Below, one piece after another: positions 1 to 7,458 of a stretch of 64,000 nt of DNA. The stretch is from Azospirillum sp. TSO22-1 (GTDB taxonomy: Bacteria; Pseudomonadota; Alphaproteobacteria; Azospirillales; Azospirillaceae). A model generated the notes under the pieces. That model was not told the origin of the DNA. It saw nothing but the letters and a program-made list of their open reading frames with translations, and did no database searches. The stretch covers positions 33,475 to 97,474 of the forward strand of contig NZ_LGQZ01000011.1 in assembly GCF_003116015.1 (NCBI RefSeq). Direction: 5' to 3'. The translations under genes were made by a program, and so were the position numbers. Every line of letters begins with the position of its first letter. Position 1 is the first letter of the stretch.

Positions 1-33
1 GTCCTTAGCCACAATGCCCGAAATCGCGTTCAT
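1..33 (-). CDS. Start of an unidentified protein, cut by the window edge
   Basis: An ATG on the minus strand at 33 opens a frame that stays open to the window edge (first residues MNAISGIVAKD). A GGAGG ribosome-binding site lies about seven bases upstream, which is why I believe the start. Eleven residues are too few to name a family. It is divergent from the DUF952-pyrD pair, so 34-297 should hold the promoters for both directions. Confidence 0.5.
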   Translation of the reverse strand, partial: MNAISGIVAKD

Positions 34-177
34 GTCCGGTCCTCCAGAAAGATGCCGGACACACAGCAAGCGCGGTGCCAACCGCCGCCGGGCTGCAACC
101 ATTCCGGAAAGCGCCGGAAATTGTTGAATTGGCGGTGGTATCCCAGTGACGCGTCGCGACGGCGGGCGCGACATATC

Positions 178-221
178 TGCAAAATGCTGCATCGCATTTG
201 TTGCGCGCGTCGCATTTTGCA
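178..221. promoter_or_regulatory. Inverted repeat, possible operator
   Basis: TGCAAAATGC (178-187) and its reverse complement GCATTTTGCA (212-221) face each other across 24 bases in the intergenic region between two divergent genes. A related half, CGCATTTG, lies between them. Paired 10-bp arms in a divergent promoter region suggest a regulator site. No regulator is identified. Confidence 0.35.
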
Positions 222-297
222 AAGCACACCGCCGCCCCCCTGGCCGGGGCCAGGCCTTTCGGGTAAGGTCCGCGCCGGCCCGACCGAGGGAAATCGT

Positions 298-663
298 ATG
301 ACCGAGCGAATCATCTATCACATGTGCCGGGCCGAGGAATGGCGGCAGGCGATGGAATCCGGCTCCTATCCGGGCTCCTCGCAGGACGCCGCGGACGGCT
401 TCATCCATTTCTCGACCGCCGCCCAGGTGGTGGAGAGCGCCGCCAAGCACCGCGCCGGCCAGGACGGGCTGGTGCTGCTGACGGTGGACGCCGACGCGCT
501 GGGCGAGGATCTGTGGTGGGAGCCGTCGCGCGGCGGCCAGCTGTTCCCGCACCTCTACGCCGCGCTGCCGGTGCCGGCGGTGCTGCGCGCCGACCCGCTG
601 CCGCTGGGCGCCGACGGCCGCCACATCTTCCCGCCGCACGTCTTCGACGAGTCCGCACCGTGA
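298..663 (+). CDS. DUF952 family protein
   Basis: This 121-residue protein matches the small DUF952 family (IYHMCRAEEW near the N-terminus, then DGFIHFSTAAQV). The family has no established biochemical function. Earlier in-frame start codons exist, but the ATG at 298 gives the family's usual length and start. The last codon overlaps the GTG start of pyrD (GTGA), so the two are translationally coupled. The same DUF952-pyrD pairing is, as I recall, common in alphaproteobacteria. Confidence 0.85.
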   Translation: MTERIIYHMCRAEEWRQAMESGSYPGSSQDAADGFIHFSTAAQVVESAAKHRAGQDGLVLLTVDADALGEDLWWEPSRGGQLFPHLYAALPVPAVLRADPLPLGADGRHIFPPHVFDESAP

Positions 664-1754
664 TCGACCTCTTCCCCATCGCCGGCCGCATCCTGCGCTC
701 TTTCGACCCGGAGACGGCGCACACCCTGACCGTCCTGTCGCTGGCCACCGGTTTCGGTCCGGTCGACCGCGAGCTGGACGACCCGATCCTCAAAACGCGC
801 GTCTGGGGCCTGGACTTCGCCAACCCCGTGGGCCTAGCCGCCGGCTTCGACAAGAACGCCGAGGTGGTGGACCCGATGCTGCGCATGGGCTTCGGCTTCG
901 TCGAGGCGGGCAGCGTCACGCCGCGCCCGCAGCCCGGCAACCCCAAGCCGCGCCTGTTCCGCCTGACCGGGCAGGGCGCGGTGATCAATCGCATGGGCTT
1001 CAACAACGGCGGGCTGGAGCAATTCGCCCGCCGCTTCGAGGACCGCCGCGGCAACCCGGACCGCGCACCGGGCATCGCCGGCGCCAACCTGGGCAAGAAC
1101 AAGGACACGGCGGAGGCCGCCGACGACTACGTGCTGGGCGTGCGCCGGCTGGCGCCGTTCGCCGACTATCTGGTGGTCAACGTCTCCTCGCCGAACACGC
1201 CGGGCCTGCGCGCGCTGCAGGGGCGCGAGCCGTTGCGCACGCTGTTGGGCCGCGTGCTCGACGCGCGCGCCGCGTGCAATCTCGCGAAGGCGCCGCCGCT
1301 GCTGCTGAAGATCGCCCCGGACCTCACCGATGAGGACAAGGCGGACATCGCCGCGGTGGCGCTGGACTCGGGCATCGACGGCCTCGTCGTCTCCAACACC
1401 ACCATCGCGCGGCCGGACTCCATCCCCGAGCGCTTCAGGGGCGAGGCCGGCGGCCTGTCCGGCAAGCCGCTGTTCGGCCCGTCCACCCAGGTGCTGCGGG
1501 AGATGTACGGGCTGACCGGCGGCAAGCTGCCGATCGTCGGCGTCGGCGGCATCGCGTCGGGCGACGACGCCTACGCCAAGATCCGCGCCGGCGCCTCGCT
1601 GGTGCAGCTCTACTCGGCGCTGGTCTACGGCGGTCCGGCGCTGGTGCGGTCGATCAAGCGCGACCTCGCGGCGCGGCTGAAGGCGGACGGCTTCACCAGC
1701 GTGGCCGATGCCGTAGGGACTGGCGCGGTGGGAACGGAATTGACGAAGCGGTAA
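660..1754 (+). CDS. pyrD: Dihydroorotate dehydrogenase (quinone), class 2
   Basis: PyrD oxidises dihydroorotate to orotate in pyrimidine synthesis and passes electrons from FMN to the membrane quinone pool. The 364-residue product carries the class 2 signatures: GLAAGFDKNAE, the NRMGFNNGG loop, VNVSSPNTPGLR with the catalytic serine, LLKIAPDL, and the FMN-phosphate region GVGGIASGDDAY...GASLVQLYSAL. The N-terminal segment before the barrel fits the membrane-associating helices of class 2 enzymes. GTG at 660 overlaps the stop of the DUF952 gene by four bases. It is full length with no visible defects. Confidence 0.97.
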   Translation: MIDLFPIAGRILRSFDPETAHTLTVLSLATGFGPVDRELDDPILKTRVWGLDFANPVGLAAGFDKNAEVVDPMLRMGFGFVEAGSVTPRPQPGNPKPRLFRLTGQGAVINRMGFNNGGLEQFARRFEDRRGNPDRAPGIAGANLGKNKDTAEAADDYVLGVRRLAPFADYLVVNVSSPNTPGLRALQGREPLRTLLGRVLDARAACNLAKAPPLLLKIAPDLTDEDKADIAAVALDSGIDGLVVSNTTIARPDSIPERFRGEAGGLSGKPLFGPSTQVLREMYGLTGGKLPIVGVGGIASGDDAYAKIRAGASLVQLYSALVYGGPALVRSIKRDLAARLKADGFTSVADAVGTGAVGTELTKR

Positions 1755-1777
1755 CCCTGCTGTTCCACTCTGGGGCC

Positions 1778-3034
1778 ATGACGCTCCTGACCCACATCGT
1801 CTACGCGCTCGCCTACATCGTCGCCGGCGTGTCGGTGGGCGCGGTGCTGCCGTTCCTGCGGCCGGAGACGGACCCGCTGGTCGCCTGGATGGCCGGCGGC
1901 ATGGTGGTGCTGGCCGGCGTCCTCGTGCACGAGGTGATCACCCGCTTCGACCGCGAGCGCACGCTGAACAAGCGCTTCACCCGCATGCTCGAGGCGATGG
2001 GCACGCTGAACGAGGAGCTGACCCGCCAGCACGCCGAGATGGACACCATCCGCACCGACATGGAGCGGGTGCGCCAGCTGGGCGGCGTCGCCGGCTACGA
2101 CACGGTGATGCAGGAGGTGAAGCTGCTGCAATCGCTGGTCGGCCGGTTGCAGGAGAAGCGCCCCCCGCCCCGTCCCCCGGTGCCGCCGGCCACCGCCGGG
2201 GCGCCGCCGAAGGCGCGGCCCACGGTGGAGAGCGGCGGCGCGGTGCTGCCGCAGGCGCCGCAGGTGGCGGCGGTGCCGCCGTCGTCCGGCGACCTGGACG
2301 ACGCCCGCGTGCTGGAAACGGTGCGCGACGCGCTGCGCGCCGACCGCATCGACATCTATCTCCAGCCCATCGTCAGCCTGCCGCAGCGCCGCCACCGCTT
2401 CTACGAGGTGTTCTCGCGCGTGCGGGCCAGCGACGGCGCCACCATCAAGCCCGACCGCTACCTCGCCATCGCCGAGCGCGAGGGGCTGATCGCCACCATC
2501 GACAACCTGCTGCTGGTCCGCTGCATCCAGCTGATCCGCGAGACCGAGCGGCGCCAGCACCAGATCGGCTTCTTCTCCAACATCTCGCCGGCCACCATCG
2601 GCGATGCGGAGTTCATGAAGCAGTTCCTGGAGTTCATGGCGCAGAACCAGACGCTGGTGCCGAAGCTGGTGTTCGAGCTGGGCCAGGACGACATGCGGGC
2701 CGGGCAGGCGGTGACCCAGGCGATCCTGTCGCAGCTGGCGCGGCTCGGCTTCCGCTTTTCCATGGACCAGGTCGGCGACGTCGCGGCGGTGGACGTGGAC
2801 GCGCTGGCCCGCAACGACTTCCGCTATCTGAAGCTGGACTGCGCCCGCCTGCTGGCCCCCGACGCCCGCGCCCGCGCGCCCGGCCTGCTGAAGCGCTGCA
2901 AGGAGCACGAGATCGACGTGATCGTCGAGAAGATCGAGACCGAGAACCAGCTGATCGAGCTGCTCGACCTCGGCGTCGATTTCGGCCAGGGCTACCTGTT
3001 CGGCGAACCCCGCCTCAGCCGCAAGCCGGGATGA
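1778..3034 (+). CDS. Membrane-anchored degenerate EAL-domain protein
   Basis: The 418-residue protein starts with two hydrophobic helices (about residues 5-50), followed by a charged coiled-coil stretch (about 55-125), a Pro/Ala linker, and an EAL domain (about 180-415). EAL domains hydrolyse cyclic di-GMP. Here the signature E-A-L is replaced by E-V-F (YEVFSRV), and the usual DDFG metal motif reads MDQVGD. The later glutamate and the QGYLFGEP ending remain. It is therefore probably not a phosphodiesterase and may act as a c-di-GMP receptor or a structural adaptor. It lies 23 bases after pyrD on the same strand. Confidence 0.85.
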   Translation: MTLLTHIVYALAYIVAGVSVGAVLPFLRPETDPLVAWMAGGMVVLAGVLVHEVITRFDRERTLNKRFTRMLEAMGTLNEELTRQHAEMDTIRTDMERVRQLGGVAGYDTVMQEVKLLQSLVGRLQEKRPPPRPPVPPATAGAPPKARPTVESGGAVLPQAPQVAAVPPSSGDLDDARVLETVRDALRADRIDIYLQPIVSLPQRRHRFYEVFSRVRASDGATIKPDRYLAIAEREGLIATIDNLLLVRCIQLIRETERRQHQIGFFSNISPATIGDAEFMKQFLEFMAQNQTLVPKLVFELGQDDMRAGQAVTQAILSQLARLGFRFSMDQVGDVAAVDVDALARNDFRYLKLDCARLLAPDARARAPGLLKRCKEHEIDVIVEKIETENQLIELLDLGVDFGQGYLFGEPRLSRKPG

Positions 3035-3068
3035 TGCGGACCGCGCCCCCGTCGACTCGGGCGCCGGT

Positions 3069-3109
3069 CAGAGCGTGTCCCGGTTCGCGCCGAACCGGGA
3101 CACGCTCTG
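3069..3109. terminator. Perfect 19-bp stem-loop after the EAL gene
   Basis: Two perfectly complementary 19-base arms (3069-3087 and 3091-3109) enclose the loop CGC, followed by GTTTTCG. It sits between convergent genes and could stop transcription of the EAL gene. It also resembles dispersed palindromic repeats of this group of bacteria. Confidence 0.6.
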
Positions 3110-3124
3110 AGTTTTCGATAAGAC

Positions 3125-3170
3125 GAGCAGATTCACGCTCCCGGACCTTCGGTCCGTCCGCGATCTGCTC
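3125..3170. repeat. Second palindromic unit beside the stem-loop
   Basis: GAGCAGAT (3125-3132) pairs with ATCTGCTC (3163-3170), and inside it CGGACC pairs with GGTCCG around TTC (3142-3156). Together with the preceding 19-bp stem-loop this makes a compound palindromic element between convergent genes. Confidence 0.45.
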
Positions 3171-3505
3171 TAATCGTCCAGCGGGATGGCGTCCTGCAGG
3201 GCGCGGCGCAGGCGGGACGACGGCTTGACCTCGCTCGCCTCCCCGAAGCCGGTCGGCTGCTTGGGCACCGCCGAGCGGAAATAGCTGACGATGAAGACGC
3301 GGATCGAGGCAGTGAGGTTCGCGTCGCCGCGCCGCCGGTCGATCATGGTGCACAGCTCGTTGAGCGTGCAGCTCTCACGATCGCAGATGTCCTTCAGGGA
3401 GTCCCAGAGCAGCGGCTCCATGCGCAGGCTCGTCCGCCGGCCGCTGACGGTCACGTTGCGGCAGACCAAGCCCGGCTTGTCCTTCCAGCCCTCCGCTTCC
3501 GCCAT
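3170..3505 (-). CDS. Ribbon-helix-helix domain protein
   Basis: This 111-residue protein contains the segment VCRNVTVSGRRTSLRMEPL...LWDSLKDICDRE...TLNELCTMID, which matches the ribbon-helix-helix fold common in short alphaproteobacterial proteins (RHH_4 type). A beta strand contributes DNA contacts and the helices dimerise, so a DNA-binding role is likely; the target is unknown. The start at 3505 has an AGGAG site about twelve bases upstream, and a longer frame upstream lacks one. It is convergent with the EAL gene. Confidence 0.8.
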   Translation of the reverse strand: MAEAEGWKDKPGLVCRNVTVSGRRTSLRMEPLLWDSLKDICDRESCTLNELCTMIDRRRGDANLTASIRVFIVSYFRSAVPKQPTGFGEASEVKPSSRLRRALQDAIPLDD

Positions 3506-3818
3506 CGTGCCTTGAGCCTCTCCTGTTCCCACGCGGGCTCCACCCGCAGCCCCTATACATCCATTTGTATGATCGGAATGCAAGTGGGCGTGTGTGCTCC
3601 TGGGTCATTTTCGACCGCCGGTCGCGTCGATGACGCCCCGATCCTGACCCCATCCGGAGCACTGCGGCGCGCGCAACATATCCGAGTATGCGGCTGGGCC
3701 GGATCCGGAGCGGTGCCGGTCGAAAAGCCGCTTCCCTTCCGCACCGCTTCGCGGTACCGCTTTTGATGATGGGTGGGCGGGCGAAAAAGCCTTGCGCGGC
3801 AACGGAACGAGGTGGGTG
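3506..3818. other. Divergent intergenic region, no gene seen
   Basis: The 313 bases between the ribbon-helix-helix gene (leftward) and the exported protein gene (rightward) contain no convincing coding frame. They should hold both promoters. I could not assign -35/-10 boxes with confidence. Confidence 0.5.
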
Positions 3819-4961
3819 ATGGCGCGACCGGCGGCGTGGCGGATGACGGCGCCTTGGGTGGTGGCGTTGGGTATCGGGCTGACGCTGGCTGGACCGTCGC
3901 AGGGCGCCGATCCGGCGCCGGCACCGACCCCCGCCGCATCCCCCCTGGCCGACACGGTGCGGCACGAGGTCGCGCGGCAGGTGCCGCCCTCCTGGCGGGT
4001 CGACGCGGTGATGCTGGAACCGCCCGAATCGGCGACCGGGCCGCTGCGCGTCGCGGCGCGCCTCAAGCTCGCCAAGCCGACCTACGTGGTGGACGGCCGG
4101 GACGGCCCCTACGCCTTCGTCCTTCCGGTGGCCGAGGCCGGGGCCGAGAAGGTGCTGACCGGCATCGCCACCACCGCCAAGGCGCGCGACGGCAGCTTGG
4201 CCGTGAAGCTGGAACTGCAGAACCCGGAGGTGCTCGACAGCCTGGGCAAGCCGGCCGAGGAACTGCCGGGCAAGGTGGTGGTGGTCGGGTCCGAGGAGGC
4301 CAAGGCGGTGCGCGCCAAGCTGGACGCCGAGGCCAAGCAGCGCCTCGCCGACGAGCAGGCCCGCCGCCAGCGCGAGGAGGAGCTGCTGACCGAGCAGCGC
4401 GCGGTGGCCGAGGCCGAGACCGAACGCCTCGCCGGCGAACGCCAAGCCGTGGAGGCGCGCGCCGCGCTGATCGGCGAGGTGCGCAACCGCCTGCTGTCCG
4501 GCGACCGGGGGACGCGCGTCGCGGTGTACGAGGCGGTGCTGGGCGGCAACGATCCGGCGCTGCGCCAGTTCGCGGTGGAGGCGGCGCTGCAGAGCCGCGA
4601 CCCGGTGCTGGCCAACCTGGCGCTGAAGGACTGGATCGCCCGGCGCAAGACCATCCCGGTGCTGCTCTACGCCACCAAGGAAGACCCCAACAGCGACACC
4701 GTGCTGCGCAACCTGGGTCCGCTGACCATCGAGGTGGAGGGCTTCGCCGCCGTCAACGGCGCCTTGCAGGGCAAGATGGGGGCGCCCGGCTACACCATCG
4801 CCGCGCCCGCGGTGGCGGTCGGCACGCTGGCGCAGACCGAGCTGACGGTGAACACCTACGGCTGCAGCCTGACCCTGCGCCTGACCGAGCATCGCACGCT
4901 CGACGGTCTGTACCGCTGCCAGACGCTGCCGACGCTGGTCGCGCGCGTCACGCTGGACTGA
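3819..4961 (+). CDS. Exported protein of unknown function
   Basis: The 380-residue product begins with a basic stretch and a hydrophobic core ending in GPSQGA, a likely signal peptide. After a short Pro/Ala segment come a beta-rich region (about 35-165), a strongly charged coiled coil rich in Glu, Arg and Ala (about 170-220), and a C-terminal region with two cysteines that could pair (CSLTLRL...YRCQTL). I recognise no family. ATG at 3819 follows an ACGAGGTGGG ribosome site; a TTG 27 bases earlier is less likely. Seven bases separate it from the SH3 gene, so the two probably form an envelope operon. Confidence 0.75.
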   Translation: MARPAAWRMTAPWVVALGIGLTLAGPSQGADPAPAPTPAASPLADTVRHEVARQVPPSWRVDAVMLEPPESATGPLRVAARLKLAKPTYVVDGRDGPYAFVLPVAEAGAEKVLTGIATTAKARDGSLAVKLELQNPEVLDSLGKPAEELPGKVVVVGSEEAKAVRAKLDAEAKQRLADEQARRQREEELLTEQRAVAEAETERLAGERQAVEARAALIGEVRNRLLSGDRGTRVAVYEAVLGGNDPALRQFAVEAALQSRDPVLANLALKDWIARRKTIPVLLYATKEDPNSDTVLRNLGPLTIEVEGFAAVNGALQGKMGAPGYTIAAPAVAVGTLAQTELTVNTYGCSLTLRLTEHRTLDGLYRCQTLPTLVARVTLD

Positions 4962-4967
4962 CGCGCG

Positions 4968-5558
4968 ATGCGCCGGCAAGCCCTGCTGCTCACCCTGGCG
5001 CTGCTGGCCCTGCCCGCTGCGACGGTGCGGGCGCAGACAGCGCAGGCACCGGCCGACCGGCTGACCCCGCGCCCGCCGCCCGCCGCCGTGCTGCCCAAGG
5101 CGACCCCGGTGCACGCCGAGCCGAAGGGCCGCGCGCCGGCCGGCGTGGCGGTGCTGCAGCCGCTGCCGGCGGTGGCGCCGCCGCTGTCGCCGGTCGTGGT
5201 TCCCGGCGAGGCGCCGGCCATTGCCGCCGCGGCCCCGACCACCACTCCGGCCGCTCCCGCCGCCCCCCCGCCGGCACCCGCGGCCAAGCCGAAGGCCGTC
5301 GCCGAGGCGCCGAAGCCGGAGCCCGCCAAGCCCGCGGACAGGAAGCCCGCCACCCGCACCGTCTACGCCAAGGAAGGCATCTACATCCGCGCCACGCCGA
5401 GCCGGAAGGGCACGGTGCTCGACACGCTGGAGGAGGGCGAGGCGGCGCAGGTGCTGCCCGACAAGGCGCCGGAGGAGGGCTGGGTGCGCATCGCCCGCAA
5501 CGGCCGTCCGGTGGGCTGGGTGTCCTCGTCCTTCCTGACCGAGCGCCGGCCGAAGTAG
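4968..5558 (+). CDS. Secreted bacterial SH3-domain protein
   Basis: The product has 196 residues: a signal peptide (MRRQALLLTLALLALPA), a long Pro/Ala/Lys-rich linker (about 25-125), and a C-terminal bacterial SH3 domain (about 130-190; YIRATPSRKGTVLDTLEEG and GWVSSSFL are typical). Such domains bind peptidoglycan peptides or other envelope partners. The linker length and the position next to a penicillin-binding protein suggest it spans part of the periplasm. No catalytic domain is present. Confidence 0.85.
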   Translation: MRRQALLLTLALLALPAATVRAQTAQAPADRLTPRPPPAAVLPKATPVHAEPKGRAPAGVAVLQPLPAVAPPLSPVVVPGEAPAIAAAAPTTTPAAPAAPPPAPAAKPKAVAEAPKPEPAKPADRKPATRTVYAKEGIYIRATPSRKGTVLDTLEEGEAAQVLPDKAPEEGWVRIARNGRPVGWVSSSFLTERRPK

Positions 5559-5569
5559 CGGCGGACGCG

Positions 5570-7393
5570 TCAGCCCTTCCGCAGCTTCGCCGCGTCCTGC
5601 ATGAAGCCGCGCCAGACCTCGGCGGGGACGGAGCCGCCGCTGACGCCCTTCATCGGCGCGTTGTCGTCGTTGCCGACCCACACGCCCACCGTCAGGCCGC
5701 CCGCGACGCCGTCGGCAAAGCCGATGAACCACGCGTCGCGGTAGTCGTTGGTGGTGCCGGTCTTTCCGGCTCCTCCCTTGATGAACGCCGCCCGCCCGGT
5801 GCCGGTGGTCATCACCTCGCCCAGCATGGACGTCATGACCGCCGCGGTGCGGGCGTCGAGCACACGTTCCGCCGGCGCGCCTGGGTAGGCGTAGACCTCG
5901 CGGCCGCGCGGGTCGAGGATGCGCTGGAAGGCGTGCGCCTCCACCTTGGTGCCGCCGTTGCCGACCATCGCATAGGCCTGGGTGAGCTGGAGCAGGGTCG
6001 TCTCCGCGTTGCCGAGCGCCAGGCCGAGGTTGGCCTCCAGCGGCGTCTCGACGCCGAGGCGGCGGGCCATCGCCACCACCTCGTCGACGTGCCCGGCGGT
6101 CAGCCGCGCCGAGGCGGTGTTGACCGAGCGCGCCAGCGCCTGCCGCAGCGTCAGCTGTTTCGGATACGCGTCGTCGAAGTTGCGGATCGAGCGGCCGTCG
6201 GCGAAGGCCAGCGGCGAGCCGTCGATCATGCTGTCCGGTGTCAGCCCGCGCTCCAGCGCCGCCAGGAAGACGAACAGCTTGAAGGCCGAGCCCGGCTGCC
6301 GGCGCGCCTGGAGCGCCCGGTTGAAGTGGTCGTGCCGCGCCGCCGCGTCGCGCCCGCCGACCATCGCCAGCACCTCGCCGCGGTCGTTCAGCGCCACCAG
6401 CGCGTACTCGGCGTCGCCCAGGCGCTTGGCGTTGCGCTGGGCGGCGCGCTCCAGGCTGCGCACGGCGGCGGCCTGGAGGTCGCGGTCCAGCGTGGTGCGC
6501 ACGGTGAAGGTCGGCCCCGGATCGGTGTTCCCGCCAAAGCGGGCGGCGTGGAAGCGGCGGAAGCGGGCGTTGGCGGTCTCGCGGAAATGGCCGGCGATGC
6601 GGACGCCCAGCCCGTTGGTCTCGGCCAGGTCCAGCGTCTGGCGCTTGGCGGCTGCCGCCTGCTTCCCGGTGATGAAGCCGGCGTCGGCCATGGCGTCCAG
6701 CACGATGCCCGCCTTCTCCTCGTTGCGTGCGCGGTCGGCGAACGGGTTGAGGCGCGACGGCGCGGTCAGCGAGCCGATCAGCGCCGCCGACTCCTTCAGC
6801 GTCAGCTGCGCCGCCGGATGGCCGAAGTACAGCTTCGCCGCCGCATCGACGCCGTAGGCGCCGAAGCCGAAATAGACGCGGTTGAGGTACAGGTAGAGGA
6901 CGGTGCGCTTGCCGACCTTCTCCTCGAAGTCCTGGGCGCTGATGATCTCGTAGGCCTTGCGCTCCCAGCGGCCGTAGTCCTTGAAGAAGATGTTCTTCAT
7001 GGTCTGCTGGGTGAGCGTGCTGCCGCCCTGGCTGAAGCGGCCGGAGGTCACCGCCACCGACAGCGCCCGCGCCAATCCGAAATAGTCCAGCCCGTCGTGC
7101 TCGAAGAAGCGCCGGTCCTCCTTGGCGATCAGCGCCTGGAGCAGGTGGCGCGGCATCTTTTCGATCGGCACGATCTCGCCGTAGTTCTCGCCGACCGAGC
7201 CGAGGAAGCGTCCCTGCCGGTCCAGGTAGCGCACGCCGTCGCCGCGGTTGAAGGCGGCGATCTCCCCGGCGGATTTGAAGGTCTCGCCGAACAGCTCGAC
7301 CGCGGCGGCCGGCCCGGCGACGGCCAGCGGCACGGCGAGGGCGAGCAGGGCGGCCGTCTTGCGGAGAAAGGAGGGGAGGGGCATCGGCGGCAT
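5570..7393 (-). CDS. Class A penicillin-binding protein (transglycosylase/transpeptidase)
   Basis: The 607-residue protein has an N-terminal signal or anchor helix. A glycosyltransferase 51 domain follows (EDRRFFEHDGLDYFG with the catalytic glutamate, and GGSTLTQQTMKN), then a transpeptidase domain with SAFK (nucleophile serine), SVN and KTGTTND motifs. It polymerises lipid II and crosslinks peptidoglycan in the periplasm. At about 600 residues it is shorter than E. coli PBP1a/1b and closer to compact PBP1-type enzymes of alphaproteobacteria. Two ATGs lie close together at the start (7393 and 7384); I took the outer one. It is convergent with the SH3 gene. Confidence 0.92.
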   Translation of the reverse strand: MPPMPLPSFLRKTAALLALAVPLAVAGPAAAVELFGETFKSAGEIAAFNRGDGVRYLDRQGRFLGSVGENYGEIVPIEKMPRHLLQALIAKEDRRFFEHDGLDYFGLARALSVAVTSGRFSQGGSTLTQQTMKNIFFKDYGRWERKAYEIISAQDFEEKVGKRTVLYLYLNRVYFGFGAYGVDAAAKLYFGHPAAQLTLKESAALIGSLTAPSRLNPFADRARNEEKAGIVLDAMADAGFITGKQAAAAKRQTLDLAETNGLGVRIAGHFRETANARFRRFHAARFGGNTDPGPTFTVRTTLDRDLQAAAVRSLERAAQRNAKRLGDAEYALVALNDRGEVLAMVGGRDAAARHDHFNRALQARRQPGSAFKLFVFLAALERGLTPDSMIDGSPLAFADGRSIRNFDDAYPKQLTLRQALARSVNTASARLTAGHVDEVVAMARRLGVETPLEANLGLALGNAETTLLQLTQAYAMVGNGGTKVEAHAFQRILDPRGREVYAYPGAPAERVLDARTAAVMTSMLGEVMTTGTGRAAFIKGGAGKTGTTNDYRDAWFIGFADGVAGGLTVGVWVGNDDNAPMKGVSGGSVPAEVWRGFMQDAAKLRKG

Positions 7394-7458
7394 CGTGGCG
7401 GAAGACGCCGCAGAGGTCGGGACCAGGTGGGGGTTCTACAATGCACTACCACCTAATT

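Noticed and set aside
3773..7456. Very long open frames antisense to or out of phase with the exported-protein, SH3 and penicillin-binding protein genes
   Set aside because: High GC keeps non-coding phases open. Their arginine/alanine/glycine-rich products have no domain structure, and the real genes occupy the same DNA.
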